Origin: Ruminococcus sp.
Lineage (GTDB): Bacteria > Bacillota > Clostridia > Oscillospirales > Ruminococcaceae
NCBI GenBank assembly: GCA_015066805.1
Contig: SVNP01000020.1
Coordinates: 1-43,582, forward strand
Length of the DNA stretch: 43,582 nt
Reading direction: 5' to 3'
Shown here: positions 1 through 7,099 of the stretch, piece after piece
Layout: every line of letters begins with the position of its first letter
Numbering within the stretch: position 1 is the first letter of the stretch
The notes under the pieces: generated by a model
Told to the model about the DNA's origin: nothing
Database searches by the model: none
What the model saw: only the letters and a program-made list of their open reading frames with translations
Position numbers and translations under genes: made by a program

Positions 1-155
1 AGCTTTTTGCTCTCAACTCTTCTTATAGCCTGTGCTTGGCTTGATCCAATCTCTCGATTAGATCGGAATTTCAAGGGTTTTTCTTGTAAAGCATTGTTCA
101 ATTTTCAAGGTGCCGTTGCTTAGATCTTGCTGCTGCTCTCGCAAGCAGCCTATCT
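1..155 (-). other. Probable rRNA operon leader, transcribed leftward out of the window
   Basis: No protein gene is credible here. Read on the minus strand, the region begins just after a consensus promoter, forms a hairpin (GCTGCT at 132-137 with AGCAGC at 144-149), then carries CACCTTGAAAATTGAACAAT (about 93-113). That phrase is of the kind found in leaders and spacers of clostridial rRNA operons next to boxA-type antitermination signals. The 16S gene would lie left of base 1, so the assignment is inferred from context only. Confidence 0.6.
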
Positions 156-184
156 ATTATATCACATCTCGTGAGCTTTGTCAA
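156..184 (-). promoter_or_regulatory. Consensus sigma-A promoter P2 of the leftward rRNA-type unit
   Basis: Minus strand TTGACA (184-179), 17-bp spacer, TATAAT (161-156). Both hexamers are perfect. An A/T-rich stretch directly upstream (185-215) resembles an UP element, as at rRNA promoters. Confidence 0.85.
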
Positions 185-262
185 CCCCTTTTTGAATTTT
201 TCTCAAAAAGTTTTTCGACGCTCTCTTCTGTGATCCGTCCTTCCCTTGCGGGCGACTTGTTT

Positions 263-291
263 AGTTTACCACACTTCGGGGGAAATGTCAA
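263..291 (-). promoter_or_regulatory. Upstream tandem promoter P1 of the rRNA-type unit
   Basis: Minus strand TTGACA (291-286), 17-bp spacer, TAAACT (268-263). It lies 107 bp upstream of the second promoter and points the same way. Tandem promoters about 100 bp apart are usual for bacterial rRNA operons. Bases 185-424 otherwise hold only the terminator at 385-423. Confidence 0.7.
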
Positions 292-384
292 GGGATTTTT
301 TTCAATTCGGCGGATGGCACAAATACCCGCTGCAAATGAGAAATGATTGCGGTCATTTTGTCGCATTCTCGAGGATTTCCTCAT

Positions 385-423
385 AAAAAACGAGGTGTGC
401 CATTGGCAATACCCCGTTTTTTT
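385..423 (-). terminator. Intrinsic terminator of the CorC-like gene
   Basis: The AAAACG-GGT and ACC-CGTTTT arms pair with one mismatch and enclose an inner TGCC-ATT-GGCA hairpin. On the minus strand the stem ends in a U-run, directly after the stop codon at 425. Confidence 0.7.
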
Positions 424-424
424 A

Positions 425-1747
425 CTATTCAGCCGATTCCGCATTACTTCCGGCAGGTACGATCCGTTTCGCCTCAATGCGGCAGATCCAATTGTCCTCA
501 TACTCCACCAGTGTATAGCAAACGCCCTCATGCTCTACGGATTGTTTCTCGCCCGGCACTGGAATACGTCCCAGCAGGTTCACCACGAAAGCACTCATGG
601 TATCAAAATCCTCGCCCAATTCAGGCTTCACGCCCAGCATCGGCAGAATATCCTCCGGATCCGCAGCACCGTCTATGGAGAATACGCCCTCGGAAAGCTC
701 TGTCAGCTCCGCCTCCTCGTCATCATATTCATCCTGAATATTGCCTACGATCTCCTCCAGCAGATCCTCCATGGTCACCATACCCGCAGTACCGCCGTAT
801 TCGTCGGAAACAATCACAAGCTGGATCTTCTCACGCCGCATCCGCTGGAACACATCCCTGCACTTGGCAGATTCCGGCACAAAGGCAACCTCACGCATCA
901 AGGGAATGATAGAGCTGTCCTTGGTCTTGCCGATATACCGCAGCAGATCTTTGACCAAGACAACACCTACAATGGTATCCACGGTACCTTCATACACAGG
1001 GATACGGGAGAAGCCCTCCTCTCTCGCCATTTCCGCCACTGCGAAAACCGTAGCATCCTTGGGCACCGCACTCATATCCTTACGGTGCGTCATGACCTCC
1101 GATACCGTGACATCATCAAAGGCAAATATGTTGTTGATCATCTCCCGCTGGCTTTCTTCAATGACACCCGTTTCATTACCCGCATCCACCAGCATACGGA
1201 TCTCTTCTTCCGTCACCACTTCCGTGTTTTCCGCAGCGGATACGCCAAACATCCGGCAGAGCAGTCTGACGATGCATCCGGAGAGCCATACAAAGGGCGC
1301 AAGGAAGATCCGCAGCAAGCGCACCGAAGATACCGCATGACGAGCAAACCGTTCCGGATTGCGGCGAATCAGGCGTTTGGGCAGCAGATCGGTAAAAACC
1401 GTCAGCACAAAAGCCGTCACCGGCGCAAGCAACGCCCCCGCAAGCAGCACACTGTCCCGTATGGGGAACAACGCAGCCAGTGGCTCCCCGAAGATACCCA
1501 AAGCCAGCACACCGATCCACACAGCGGAAAGCACCCGATGTGCGGTAAAGCAGGTCAGCAGTCGGCTCGGCTCGGCGATCATGCGATCCAGCTTCCGCCA
1601 TTTCGGGTCTTCCTCTGCCAGAGCGTGCACTTTGGCATCATTGACTTCGGTCAGAGCAGCCTCGCAGGCAGAAAACCAAGCCCGCAGCAGAACGCAGCAG
1701 GCCAGCAGCGCAAGCAGCAGCCACAATCGGTCACCATCAATATCCAT
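425..1747 (-). CDS. CNNM/CorC-type membrane protein with CBS pair (HlyC/CorC family)
   Basis: This 440-residue protein has the full order of the family once called hemolysin C. An N-terminal DUF21-type membrane part with hydrophobic segments lies within residues 1-180, a tandem CBS pair at about 205-340, and a C-terminal CorC_HlyC domain at about 350-430. The signature [19 protein letters not shown] lies in the second CBS domain. Family members act in cation (Mg or Co) efflux or homeostasis; CBS pairs usually bind adenine nucleotides. The substrate cannot be read here. The AAAGGA ribosome binding site is about 12 bases upstream of ATG 1747. The gene is a single unit with its own promoter (1812-1840) and terminator, and it lies immediately upstream of the leftward rRNA-type promoters. 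Confidence 0.88.
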   Translation of the reverse strand: MDIDGDRLWLLLALLACCVLLRAWFSACEAALTEVNDAKVHALAEEDPKWRKLDRMIAEPSRLLTCFTAHRVLSAVWIGVLALGIFGEPLAALFPIRDSVLLAGALLAPVTAFVLTVFTDLLPKRLIRRNPERFARHAVSSVRLLRIFLAPFVWLSGCIVRLLCRMFGVSAAENTEVVTEEEIRMLVDAGNETGVIEESQREMINNIFAFDDVTVSEVMTHRKDMSAVPKDATVFAVAEMAREEGFSRIPVYEGTVDTIVGVVLVKDLLRYIGKTKDSSIIPLMREVAFVPESAKCRDVFQRMRREKIQLVIVSDEYGGTAGMVTMEDLLEEIVGNIQDEYDDEEAELTELSEGVFSIDGAADPEDILPMLGVKPELGEDFDTMSAFVVNLLGRIPVPGEKQSVEHEGVCYTLVEYEDNWICRIEAKRIVPAGSNAESAE

Positions 1748-1811
1748 AAAGCAAGAGAGATCCTTTCTGTTTACATATAAAAGATTCCCGCCCGCAGGCA
1801 GGTTACCTTAT

Positions 1812-1840
1812 ATTATACGGCATCCCGCAGGGATTGTCAA
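1812..1840 (-). promoter_or_regulatory. Sigma-A promoter of the CorC-like gene
   Basis: Minus strand TTGACA (1840-1835), 17-bp spacer, TATAAT (1817-1812), about 65 bp upstream of the start codon. Confidence 0.85.
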
Positions 1841-1869
1841 GGCAGAAACGGAAATTTCCCCTTACCGCC

Positions 1870-1898
1870 TTGAAAATTTCCCATTTGAGTCATATTCT
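1870..1898 (+). promoter_or_regulatory. Probable promoter of the D-Ala-D-Ala carboxypeptidase gene
   Basis: TTGAAA (1870-1875), 17-bp spacer, TATTCT (1893-1898), 56 bp before the start codon. It is divergent from the promoter at 1812-1840. Confidence 0.55.
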
Positions 1899-1953
1899 GC
1901 CCTCCACATCACATAAGCTGTTGCATCCATACATCACAATAAGGAGCCGGACC

Positions 1954-3102
1954 ATGCATCACACCCGTTTTCTGCGTATCACCGCCATCACAATCTCCGC
2001 CCTGCTGATATCCCTGTCTTTTCCCATTCGGGCATCGGCACAGCCACCTGCCGTATCCGCAGCCGCCTATGTACTGATGGATGCCCAAACCGGGCAGGTG
2101 CTTTGCGGCAGTCATCACAATGATAAGCTGCCCATGGCAAGCACTACAAAGATCATGACCACGCTGCTGACACTGGAAAGCGGCGATCCGGACACACCCT
2201 TTGTAGCAGATGCGGAAGCGATCTGCGTGGAGGGCTCTTCCATGGGGCTGCAAACAGGTGATGTAGTCACCAAGCGCGCCCTGTGCATCGGTATGCTGCT
2301 GCCTTCCGGCAATGATGCCGCCAATGCCGCTGCGGTGGCTGTCGCAGGCAGTATCCCCGCATTTTTAGAGCTGATGAACCGCCGTGCCGCAGAAATCGGC
2401 ATGACCCGCACCTATTTTGCCTCTCCCTCGGGGCTGGATGCAGAGGGGCATGGTTCTTCTGCCTATGATATGGCTCTGCTGACCCGAACCGCCCTGCAAA
2501 ATCCCGATTTCGCAAGCATCTGCGGCAGCATCTCCATGGAGCTTTCGTTCGGCAATCCGCCCTATGTGCGTACACTATATAATACAAACAAGCTGCTCAC
2601 CATGGATGACACCATCATTGGCGTGAAAACAGGCTTCACCGATGCCGCAGGACGTTGTCTGGTCAGTGCTTGCGAAAGAAACGGCGCAAGGCTCATCTGC
2701 GTAACACTAAATGATAAAAACGATTGGGCAGATCATCTCGCCCTGTATGATTACGGTTTTTCCCGTGCGGCTCCGTATACCGTACCGCTGCCGGAAGATC
2801 TTTCCCTGCCTGTTGAGGGTGGAGAGGTTACAGGGGTATTTGTCTACGCCAAGGAGCCTCTGACCCTGACCGCATGGAACGGCAGGCCTGCGGAGATCTC
2901 CGCCACCGTGCTGCTGCCTCCTTTTCTGACAGCGCCCATTGCCAAAGGAGAAATACTGGGCACATTGCAGTACACCACTCCCGAGGGTCTGGTGGTTGGC
3001 GAGCTGCCTTTGTACGCCGCTGATACCGTTCCCATCACCGACGAAGCACCGCCGCAATCATGGTGGGCCGCCCTGCTGGATCGGCTTTACGGCATCCGAT
3101 AA
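1954..3102 (+). CDS. dacF: Serine-type D-alanyl-D-alanine carboxypeptidase (DacF/PBP5-type, peptidase S11)
   Basis: This secreted penicillin-binding protein of 382 residues removes the terminal D-Ala from peptidoglycan pentapeptides. All three active-site motifs are present: S63-T-T-K66, S118-G-N and K225-T-G. A signal peptide covers residues 1-29 (LISLSFPIRASA). The C-terminal part from about 275 fits the beta-rich PBP5_C-like domain of the family. I chose ATG 1954 because AAGGAG (1941-1946) sits seven bases upstream and because the frame opens upstream without a signal sequence. No C-terminal amphipathic anchor is obvious, though the last residues (SWWAALLDRLYGIR) could serve as a short membrane-binding helix. 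The gene symbol is by family resemblance; dacB-type sporulation paralogues cannot be excluded. It is monocistronic and ends at the bidirectional terminator 3104-3141. Confidence 0.9.
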   Translation: MHHTRFLRITAITISALLISLSFPIRASAQPPAVSAAAYVLMDAQTGQVLCGSHHNDKLPMASTTKIMTTLLTLESGDPDTPFVADAEAICVEGSSMGLQTGDVVTKRALCIGMLLPSGNDAANAAAVAVAGSIPAFLELMNRRAAEIGMTRTYFASPSGLDAEGHGSSAYDMALLTRTALQNPDFASICGSISMELSFGNPPYVRTLYNTNKLLTMDDTIIGVKTGFTDAAGRCLVSACERNGARLICVTLNDKNDWADHLALYDYGFSRAAPYTVPLPEDLSLPVEGGEVTGVFVYAKEPLTLTAWNGRPAEISATVLLPPFLTAPIAKGEILGTLQYTTPEGLVVGELPLYAADTVPITDEAPPQSWWAALLDRLYGIR

Positions 3103-3103
3103 A

Positions 3104-3141
3104 AAAAGACTCGCTGCATTCCTATTTGCGGCGAGTCTTTT
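3104..3141. terminator. Bidirectional terminator between dacF and the RHH/XRE locus
   Basis: AAAAGACTCGC (3104-3114) pairs perfectly with GCGAGTCTTTT (3131-3141) around a 16-base loop. It serves the convergent genes on both strands. Confidence 0.85.
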
Positions 3142-3238
3142 ATTTCCGAAGCTGTTTACAGTTGGTGCGCCCAAGGATATAATCCACGGAAACATCATAA
3201 AAATCCGCCAGAATCAGCAGATGCTCTACGGGGATGGT
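3140..3238 (-). pseudogene. Remnant: C-terminal tail of an XRE-family HTH regulator
   Basis: Directly after the amber stop (3239-3241) of the ribbon-helix-helix gene, the same frame continues for 32 codons (beginning TIPVEHLLILADFYDV) to a TAA at 3140-3142. This matches the last helices of XRE/Cro-type repressors, where the tail IPVE.L..LADFY.VSVDY.LGRT is highly stereotyped. The DNA-recognition helices are missing, and there is no start codon or ribosome binding site for it. I read it as the stub of an HTH gene left by a deletion that fused it to the upstream gene. Confidence 0.65.
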
Positions 3239-3436
3239 CTATTTCATCTTGCCTTCCGATACATCTGCGCTATCCTTGTCCATTTCCATATGCTGCAAAG
3301 CATACTCACAGCACTGGATTACCAGCCGGTTAAAGGAGATATCATGTTTGGCAGCCAGTTGCTCCAGCGTGTCAATCAGCGTATCGGGCATCCGAATGGT
3401 TTTATTGGAAGCCGTTGGCTTTTGAATGCGAAACAA
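3239..3436 (-). CDS. Small ribbon-helix-helix (Arc/CopG-like) regulator
   Basis: This 65-residue protein has the ribbon-helix-helix pattern: a short basic strand (NKTIRMP, 11-17), helix A (about 18-31) and helix B (about 34-50). Such proteins dimerise to form a DNA-binding beta ribbon and often act as antitoxins or autoregulators, but no toxin gene is adjacent. The start is TTG 3436, nine bases after GGAGG; no in-frame ATG precedes it. The last residues, SEGKMK, look like the loop before the final XRE helices, and the XRE tail follows in frame after TAG. The mature protein may therefore be a truncated hybrid. Its own promoter is proposed at 3469-3498. Confidence 0.65.
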   Translation of the reverse strand: MFRIQKPTASNKTIRMPDTLIDTLEQLAAKHDISFNRLVIQCCEYALQHMEMDKDSADVSEGKMK

Positions 3437-3468
3437 AGTGCAGCACCTCCGTAGTATTTGATAGTGTT

Positions 3469-3498
3469 ATCATATCGCAAAAATCGCCATATAAACAA
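3469..3498 (-). promoter_or_regulatory. Possible promoter of the RHH gene
   Basis: Minus strand TTGTTT (3498-3493), 18-bp spacer, TATGAT (3474-3469), about 30 bp upstream of the TTG start. Confidence 0.45.
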
Positions 3499-3536
3499 GA
3501 ATCATATTTGCATCGTATTTTTACTTGCATTTTTGC

Positions 3537-3565
3537 TTGCATTCCAAACTGTGATGTGTTATAAT
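3537..3565 (+). promoter_or_regulatory. Plus-strand promoter firing into a terminator hairpin
   Basis: TTGCAT (3537-3542), 17-bp spacer, TATAAT (3560-3565). Transcription would begin near 3572 and meet the hairpin at 3587-3623 at once. No gene follows on this strand. The -35 is the third of three TTGCAT repeats (3508, 3525, 3537). Confidence 0.4.
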
Positions 3566-3586
3566 ACCATTGTCACGGAGAAAAGC

Positions 3587-3623
3587 AAAAACGCTGTGTC
3601 ACCCGAAAGTGACACAGCGTTTT
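3587..3623. terminator. Terminator of gap, bidirectional
   Basis: ACGCTGTGTCAC (3591-3602) pairs with GTGACACAGCGT (3609-3620) around CCGAAA. Flanking A and T runs extend the stem and give U-tracts on both strands. It lies 29 bp past the gap stop codon. Confidence 0.9.
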
Positions 3624-3651
3624 GTTTGCGTATTCGTATAAGAACGAGCAA

Positions 3652-4689
3652 TTAGCCCAGCTCTGCGAAGTACTTGATGGTGCGAACCATCTGGCTGGTG
3701 TAGGAGTTCTCGTTGTCGTACCAGGAAACAACCTGAACCTCGTACAGATCATCAGCGATCTTAGCAACCATGGTCTGGGTTGCATCGAACAGAGAACCGT
3801 AGGTCATGCCGATTACGTCGGAAGAAACGATCTCATCGGTGTTGTAGCCGAAGGAATCGGAAGCAGCAGCCTTCATAGCAGCATTGATGCCTTCCTTGGT
3901 CACATCGGTGCCCTTAACAACAGCAGTCAGAATGGTGGTGGAGCCGGTGGGAACAGGCACACGCTGTGCAGAACCGATCAGCTTGCCGTTCAGCTCGGGG
4001 ATAACCAGGCCGATTGCCTTTGCAGCACCGGTGGAGTTGGGAACGATGTTTGCTGCGCCGGCACGTGCACGACGGTAGTCACCCTTGCGGTGAGGACCAT
4101 CCAGAATCATCTGGTCGCCGGTGTAGGCGTGAATGGTGCTCATGATACCGCTCTGGATGGGAGCGTAATCGTTCAGAGCCTTAGCCATGGGAGCCAGGCA
4201 GTTGGTGGTGCAGGATGCTGCGGAGATGATGGTGTCATCAGCAGTCAGGGTCTTCTCGTTTACGGAGAATACGATGGTAGGCAGATCGTTGCCTGCGGGA
4301 GCAGAGATAACGACCTTCTTTGCGCCTGCATCAATGTGAGCCTGGGACTTCTCCTTGGAGCAGTAGAAGCCGGTGCACTCCAGAACAACGTCAACACCCA
4401 GCTCGCCCCAAGGCAGCTCAGCAGCATTTGCCTTTGCGTAGATGGTCAGAGTCTTGCCGTCTACGGTGATGGTGCCTGCCTCATCATCAGCGATCACAGT
4501 GTGCAGGTTCTCGCCGATCTTGCCGCAGTAGCCGCCCTGAGCGGTATCGTACTTCAGCAGCTGAGCCAGCATGGAGGGCTTGGTCAGGTCGTTGATAGCG
4601 ACAACCTCATAACCCTCTGCGCCGAACATCTGGCGGAATGCGAGACGGCCGATACGGCCAAAGCCATTGATAGCAACTTTAACGGACAT
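3652..4689 (-). CDS. gap: Glyceraldehyde-3-phosphate dehydrogenase, type I
   Basis: This is the phosphorylating dehydrogenase of glycolysis; it converts glyceraldehyde 3-phosphate to 1,3-bisphosphoglycerate in the cytosol. The 345 residues open with the Rossmann motif NGFGRIGR (8-15). The catalytic Cys160 lies in [12 protein letters not shown] and the catalytic His187 in the HAYTGDQ segment. The acidic residue after the second strand (AIND) favours NAD as cofactor. The length is normal for the family (about 330-345). AGGAGG precedes ATG 4689, and the promoter is at 4722-4750. It is separated from pgk-tpiA-gpmI, which lie 7.4 kb away on the other strand, but the two promoters share an unusual common sequence around the -10. 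Confidence 0.97.
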   Translation of the reverse strand: MSVKVAINGFGRIGRLAFRQMFGAEGYEVVAINDLTKPSMLAQLLKYDTAQGGYCGKIGENLHTVIADDEAGTITVDGKTLTIYAKANAAELPWGELGVDVVLECTGFYCSKEKSQAHIDAGAKKVVISAPAGNDLPTIVFSVNEKTLTADDTIISAASCTTNCLAPMAKALNDYAPIQSGIMSTIHAYTGDQMILDGPHRKGDYRRARAGAANIVPNSTGAAKAIGLVIPELNGKLIGSAQRVPVPTGSTTILTAVVKGTDVTKEGINAAMKAAASDSFGYNTDEIVSSDVIGMTYGSLFDATQTMVAKIADDLYEVQVVSWYDNENSYTSQMVRTIKYFAELG

Positions 4690-4721
4690 TGGAATTACCT
4701 CCTGATAATTGTGATACCCCT

Positions 4722-4750
4722 ATTTTACACTATTTTTTCTCAAATTGCAA
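4722..4750 (-). promoter_or_regulatory. Promoter of gap
   Basis: Minus strand TTGCAA (4750-4745), 17-bp spacer, TAAAAT (4727-4722). The segment AAAATAGTGTAAAATA spanning the -10 recurs with one change at the pgk promoter (12032-12047). Confidence 0.75.
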
Positions 4751-4827
4751 GAGCTTTGACAAAAAAATAACACATCCGCCGGAAAAAGCGGTATTTTGTG
4801 CATCCTGCAATAGAAAAGAAGCCGTTT

Positions 4828-4845
4828 TTTGTGGATTATCACAAA
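4828..4845. promoter_or_regulatory. Inverted repeat in the gap / 4975-gene divergent region
   Basis: TTTGTG-GATTAT-CACAAA is a perfect 6-bp inverted repeat with a 6-bp centre. It resembles a Rex or CRP-type half-site pair, but the spacing differs from the Rex consensus by two bases. It lies between the two divergent promoters and may be an operator. Confidence 0.3.
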
Positions 4846-4869
4846 TTGAAAAAAATTCTCGGAATGCCC

Positions 4870-4898
4870 TCGCATATTTCCGAAATTTCGTGTATAAT
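4870..4898 (+). promoter_or_regulatory. Weak promoter candidate for the 4975 gene
   Basis: A perfect TATAAT (4893-4898) has only TCGCAT at the -35 distance. A direct repeat AACGTCGAA (4912 and 4922) follows in the leader. Confidence 0.45.
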
Positions 4899-4974
4899 GG
4901 GAATGGTTTAAAACGTCGAAAAACGTCGAATGCGAAGTGCTTGCATCGCAGTATTTTTGGTAGGAGGAACGCTT

Positions 4975-6045
4975 ATGGAACTGACAAACGAACAAAAGCA
5001 AGCACTGGATTGTCTTTACGGAAAAAAAACGCTGCCCGTCTGTGCCGTGGGCAGCAATGCACAACTGCTTTGGCAGAATCTCTGCTACGAGCAGCGGTAT
5101 CTGCTGCTGCTTTTAGGACAGATGCCGCAGGATGACGGTTTTCATCCCCCGGCAGAAATGCATCTGCGGGAAAGCGGCGGTTTCATACGCTGCACAGCTG
5201 AACGGATGGGCGATGATCCCCGCAGCTTCTATCTGCTGCAATTTCAGCCTGCTGCCGCTTATACAGATCGATCCGCTGCCTTCACGGAAACACTGCAAGC
5301 CTTTGCCGCAGGCAACCGTCTTGCCGCAGGCGATGCCCTGTACGCACTGGGCGATCTGCACCGCTCCATCGTCAGCAGTAATTGCGGAGAACCCGCCTTT
5401 TTAGCCGCAGACCGCCTGTTGGCGGCTTGCTATCGCCTGCTGCACCAGGCATTGCATTGCGAGGAACTTGCATGGTACGCAGAGGAAAAAGAAAACGAAC
5501 CTGCCCCCGTTACGGATCTGGCAGAGCAATGCAGCCGTCTGAGCCTTGCCATCCAACGCATTGCAGGTGATCTGCTGCCCCATCATTACTCCGGAAGCCA
5601 TGTGTCTCTGTGGGTGCGCGCCCACGAAGACCGCCTGTTTTTTGCGCTGCTGGCTATGTATCTGCTGATTCATCGTTATAACGGCGAGAACACCCCGGTA
5701 CATATCCGCTGTGAAGAAAACGGCACCTTCGGCGTGATCTCCATGGAGACAGAGCCACAGGATGATCACCGGTGCACAGGCGCACATGTACCTGCCCCAT
5801 CTCCCGCCGACTCCACCGAGCTGTCCGACGAAGCCCTGCTCCGCCGCTTCTGCAGCCGATATCACGGCACGCTGCTGCGGCATAAAACAGAAAAAGGCAG
5901 TACGCTCTCTCTGCGTCTGCCCCTGACCGAGCCGGATACCCTGATCTTTGAGTCTCCCCACCGCACTGTGGATGAAGGCAGGTATTCTCCCGAGCAGATC
6001 ATGCTATCCGCTTTGGTGGATTATCGCCATATGGGTCGCTTTTAG
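4975..6045 (+). CDS. Protein of unknown function with a degenerate histidine-kinase-like C-terminus
   Basis: This cytosolic protein of 356 residues has no signal peptide or clear membrane segment. Residues about 180-330 follow the rhythm of a sensor kinase ATPase domain: a helical pairing-like region, a stretch like an N-box helix (HEDRLFFALLAMYLLIHRY), and the closing GSTLSLRLPL typical of the last HATPase strand. The phosphorylatable His box and the glycine-rich G1/G2 boxes are not recognisable, so it is probably not an active kinase. It could be a scaffold or an anti-sigma-like ATPase relative. AGGAGG precedes ATG 4975, and the open frame upstream lacks a ribosome binding site. It stands alone, divergent from gap, with no response regulator nearby. 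Function unknown. Confidence 0.6.
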   Translation: MELTNEQKQALDCLYGKKTLPVCAVGSNAQLLWQNLCYEQRYLLLLLGQMPQDDGFHPPAEMHLRESGGFIRCTAERMGDDPRSFYLLQFQPAAAYTDRSAAFTETLQAFAAGNRLAAGDALYALGDLHRSIVSSNCGEPAFLAADRLLAACYRLLHQALHCEELAWYAEEKENEPAPVTDLAEQCSRLSLAIQRIAGDLLPHHYSGSHVSLWVRAHEDRLFFALLAMYLLIHRYNGENTPVHIRCEENGTFGVISMETEPQDDHRCTGAHVPAPSPADSTELSDEALLRRFCSRYHGTLLRHKTEKGSTLSLRLPLTEPDTLIFESPHRTVDEGRYSPEQIMLSALVDYRHMGRF

Positions 6046-6112
6046 TGGTTTTGCACGAACATTCGGCTTCATTTTTGTGTAACCTGCACTTCACAAATTG
6101 TTCATGATTCTA

Positions 6113-6141
6113 TTGACATTCCCTGTGGTTTGTGTTATACT
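6113..6141 (+). promoter_or_regulatory. Strong sigma-A promoter of the prepilin gene
   Basis: TTGACA (6113-6118), 17-bp spacer, TATACT (6136-6141). Transcription would start near 6148, giving a leader of about 70 bases. Confidence 0.85.
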
Positions 6142-6219
6142 GATAGTGGAATATGGGCAGTTTTTCATTGTTACGTCAAAGGCTGCCCCATCATCATCCA
6201 TCAAGGGAGGGTCTTTACT

Positions 6220-6957
6220 ATGTCCGGAAAGAAATTCACCCGCCAAAAGGGTTTTACATTGATTGAATTGATCGTGGTTGTAGGCATCATTGGTGTACTG
6301 CTGACCGTTGCAATCCCCACCATCAGCTCTTATTTGCAGCGCAGCCGCCTGAAGTCCTCCAACGCAAATGCCAGACTGATCTTCAACTCCATCCAGACCA
6401 TCTGCCAGGAGCTTGAATTTGCAGAGCGCAACGACCCCGTGACCACCTTCTACGGCGGTGAACCCCTGCTGGACGGCAGCGGCAACCCCGTGACCAAGAA
6501 CGGCGCAGAGGTCTCTGTGGGTATCACCGACGGCAGCCTGTTGATCTATTCCATTAACGGCACAGCTACCGTAACGGTATGGCAGAACGCCGATGGCGAT
6601 GCCGATAACATCCCCGATACCCCTGAAAGCGCAACCTTTAATACCGCATTGGCCGATACGCTCAACGATGACACCACCCGTTCTTCCTTTATGAACCGCA
6701 TGGAGCGTCTTTTCGCTAGCCAGAACGATACCACCTGGGTCGCATACATCAACGGCTTCCAGGTGCAGGCTGTGATTTGCTCCGATGCCGACAACAACCG
6801 CTATGTAGGCGCATGTCCCATCAGCACCACCGAGACATTTGATGACGTGACCGACAGCGCAGGCATCACTGAGGCAAACAGCATCCACCAGCTCATGAGC
6901 GATGCAAACTTCTTCACCAACTTCCGCAACGCTTTCGTGGTTCCCGCTTGGGATTGA
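6220..6957 (+). CDS. Type IV prepilin-like protein (class III signal peptide)
   Basis: The 245 residues begin with a textbook prepilin leader. A basic ten-residue stretch ends at Gly11; cleavage before Phe12 would leave mature Glu5 (residue 16), followed by a hydrophobic helix to about residue 34. The remainder (35-245) is hydrophilic, as in pilin or pseudopilin heads. Such subunits are exported, processed by a PilD-type peptidase and assembled into type IV pili or competence/secretion pseudopili. No assembly ATPase, platform protein or peptidase gene is present in this window, so it is an isolated subunit gene. GGGAGG lies seven bases before ATG 6220. It is monocistronic with a strong promoter and a strong UUCG-loop terminator, suggesting abundant expression. 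Confidence 0.85.
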   Translation: MSGKKFTRQKGFTLIELIVVVGIIGVLLTVAIPTISSYLQRSRLKSSNANARLIFNSIQTICQELEFAERNDPVTTFYGGEPLLDGSGNPVTKNGAEVSVGITDGSLLIYSINGTATVTVWQNADGDADNIPDTPESATFNTALADTLNDDTTRSSFMNRMERLFASQNDTTWVAYINGFQVQAVICSDADNNRYVGACPISTTETFDDVTDSAGITEANSIHQLMSDANFFTNFRNAFVVPAWD

Positions 6958-6975
6958 CCGAATACTGATGAAAAT

Positions 6976-7010
6976 AAAACGAGATGTTCTTCGGAACATC
7001 TCGTTTTTTG
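6976..7010 (+). terminator. Strong terminator of the prepilin gene
   Basis: AAAACGAGATGTTC (6976-6989) and its perfect complement (6994-7007) enclose a TTCG tetraloop closed by C-G, followed by T residues. Confidence 0.92.
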
Positions 7011-7038
7011 TGTGATTCACCGATATTTTTCGCCGCCC

Positions 7039-7067
7039 TTGCAAAGCGGAGGCGCAAATGCTATAAT
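7039..7067 (+). promoter_or_regulatory. Promoter of the MATE/Nudix/PfkB operon
   Basis: TTGCAA (7039-7044), 17-bp spacer, TATAAT (7062-7067). It lies 32 bp before the MATE start codon. Confidence 0.8.
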
Positions 7068-7099
7068 AGTATCATCAAAACAAAGGAAGTAAAGAAGCT

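Noticed and set aside
3239-3436. Toxin-antitoxin pair around the RHH gene
   Set aside because: No toxin-like ORF precedes or follows it; the neighbour is an XRE remnant.
6075-6100. TTGTG...TTCACAA upstream of the prepilin promoter as a second Rex site
   Set aside because: The half-sites are too far apart (about ten bases between TTGTG and TCACAA) and imperfect.
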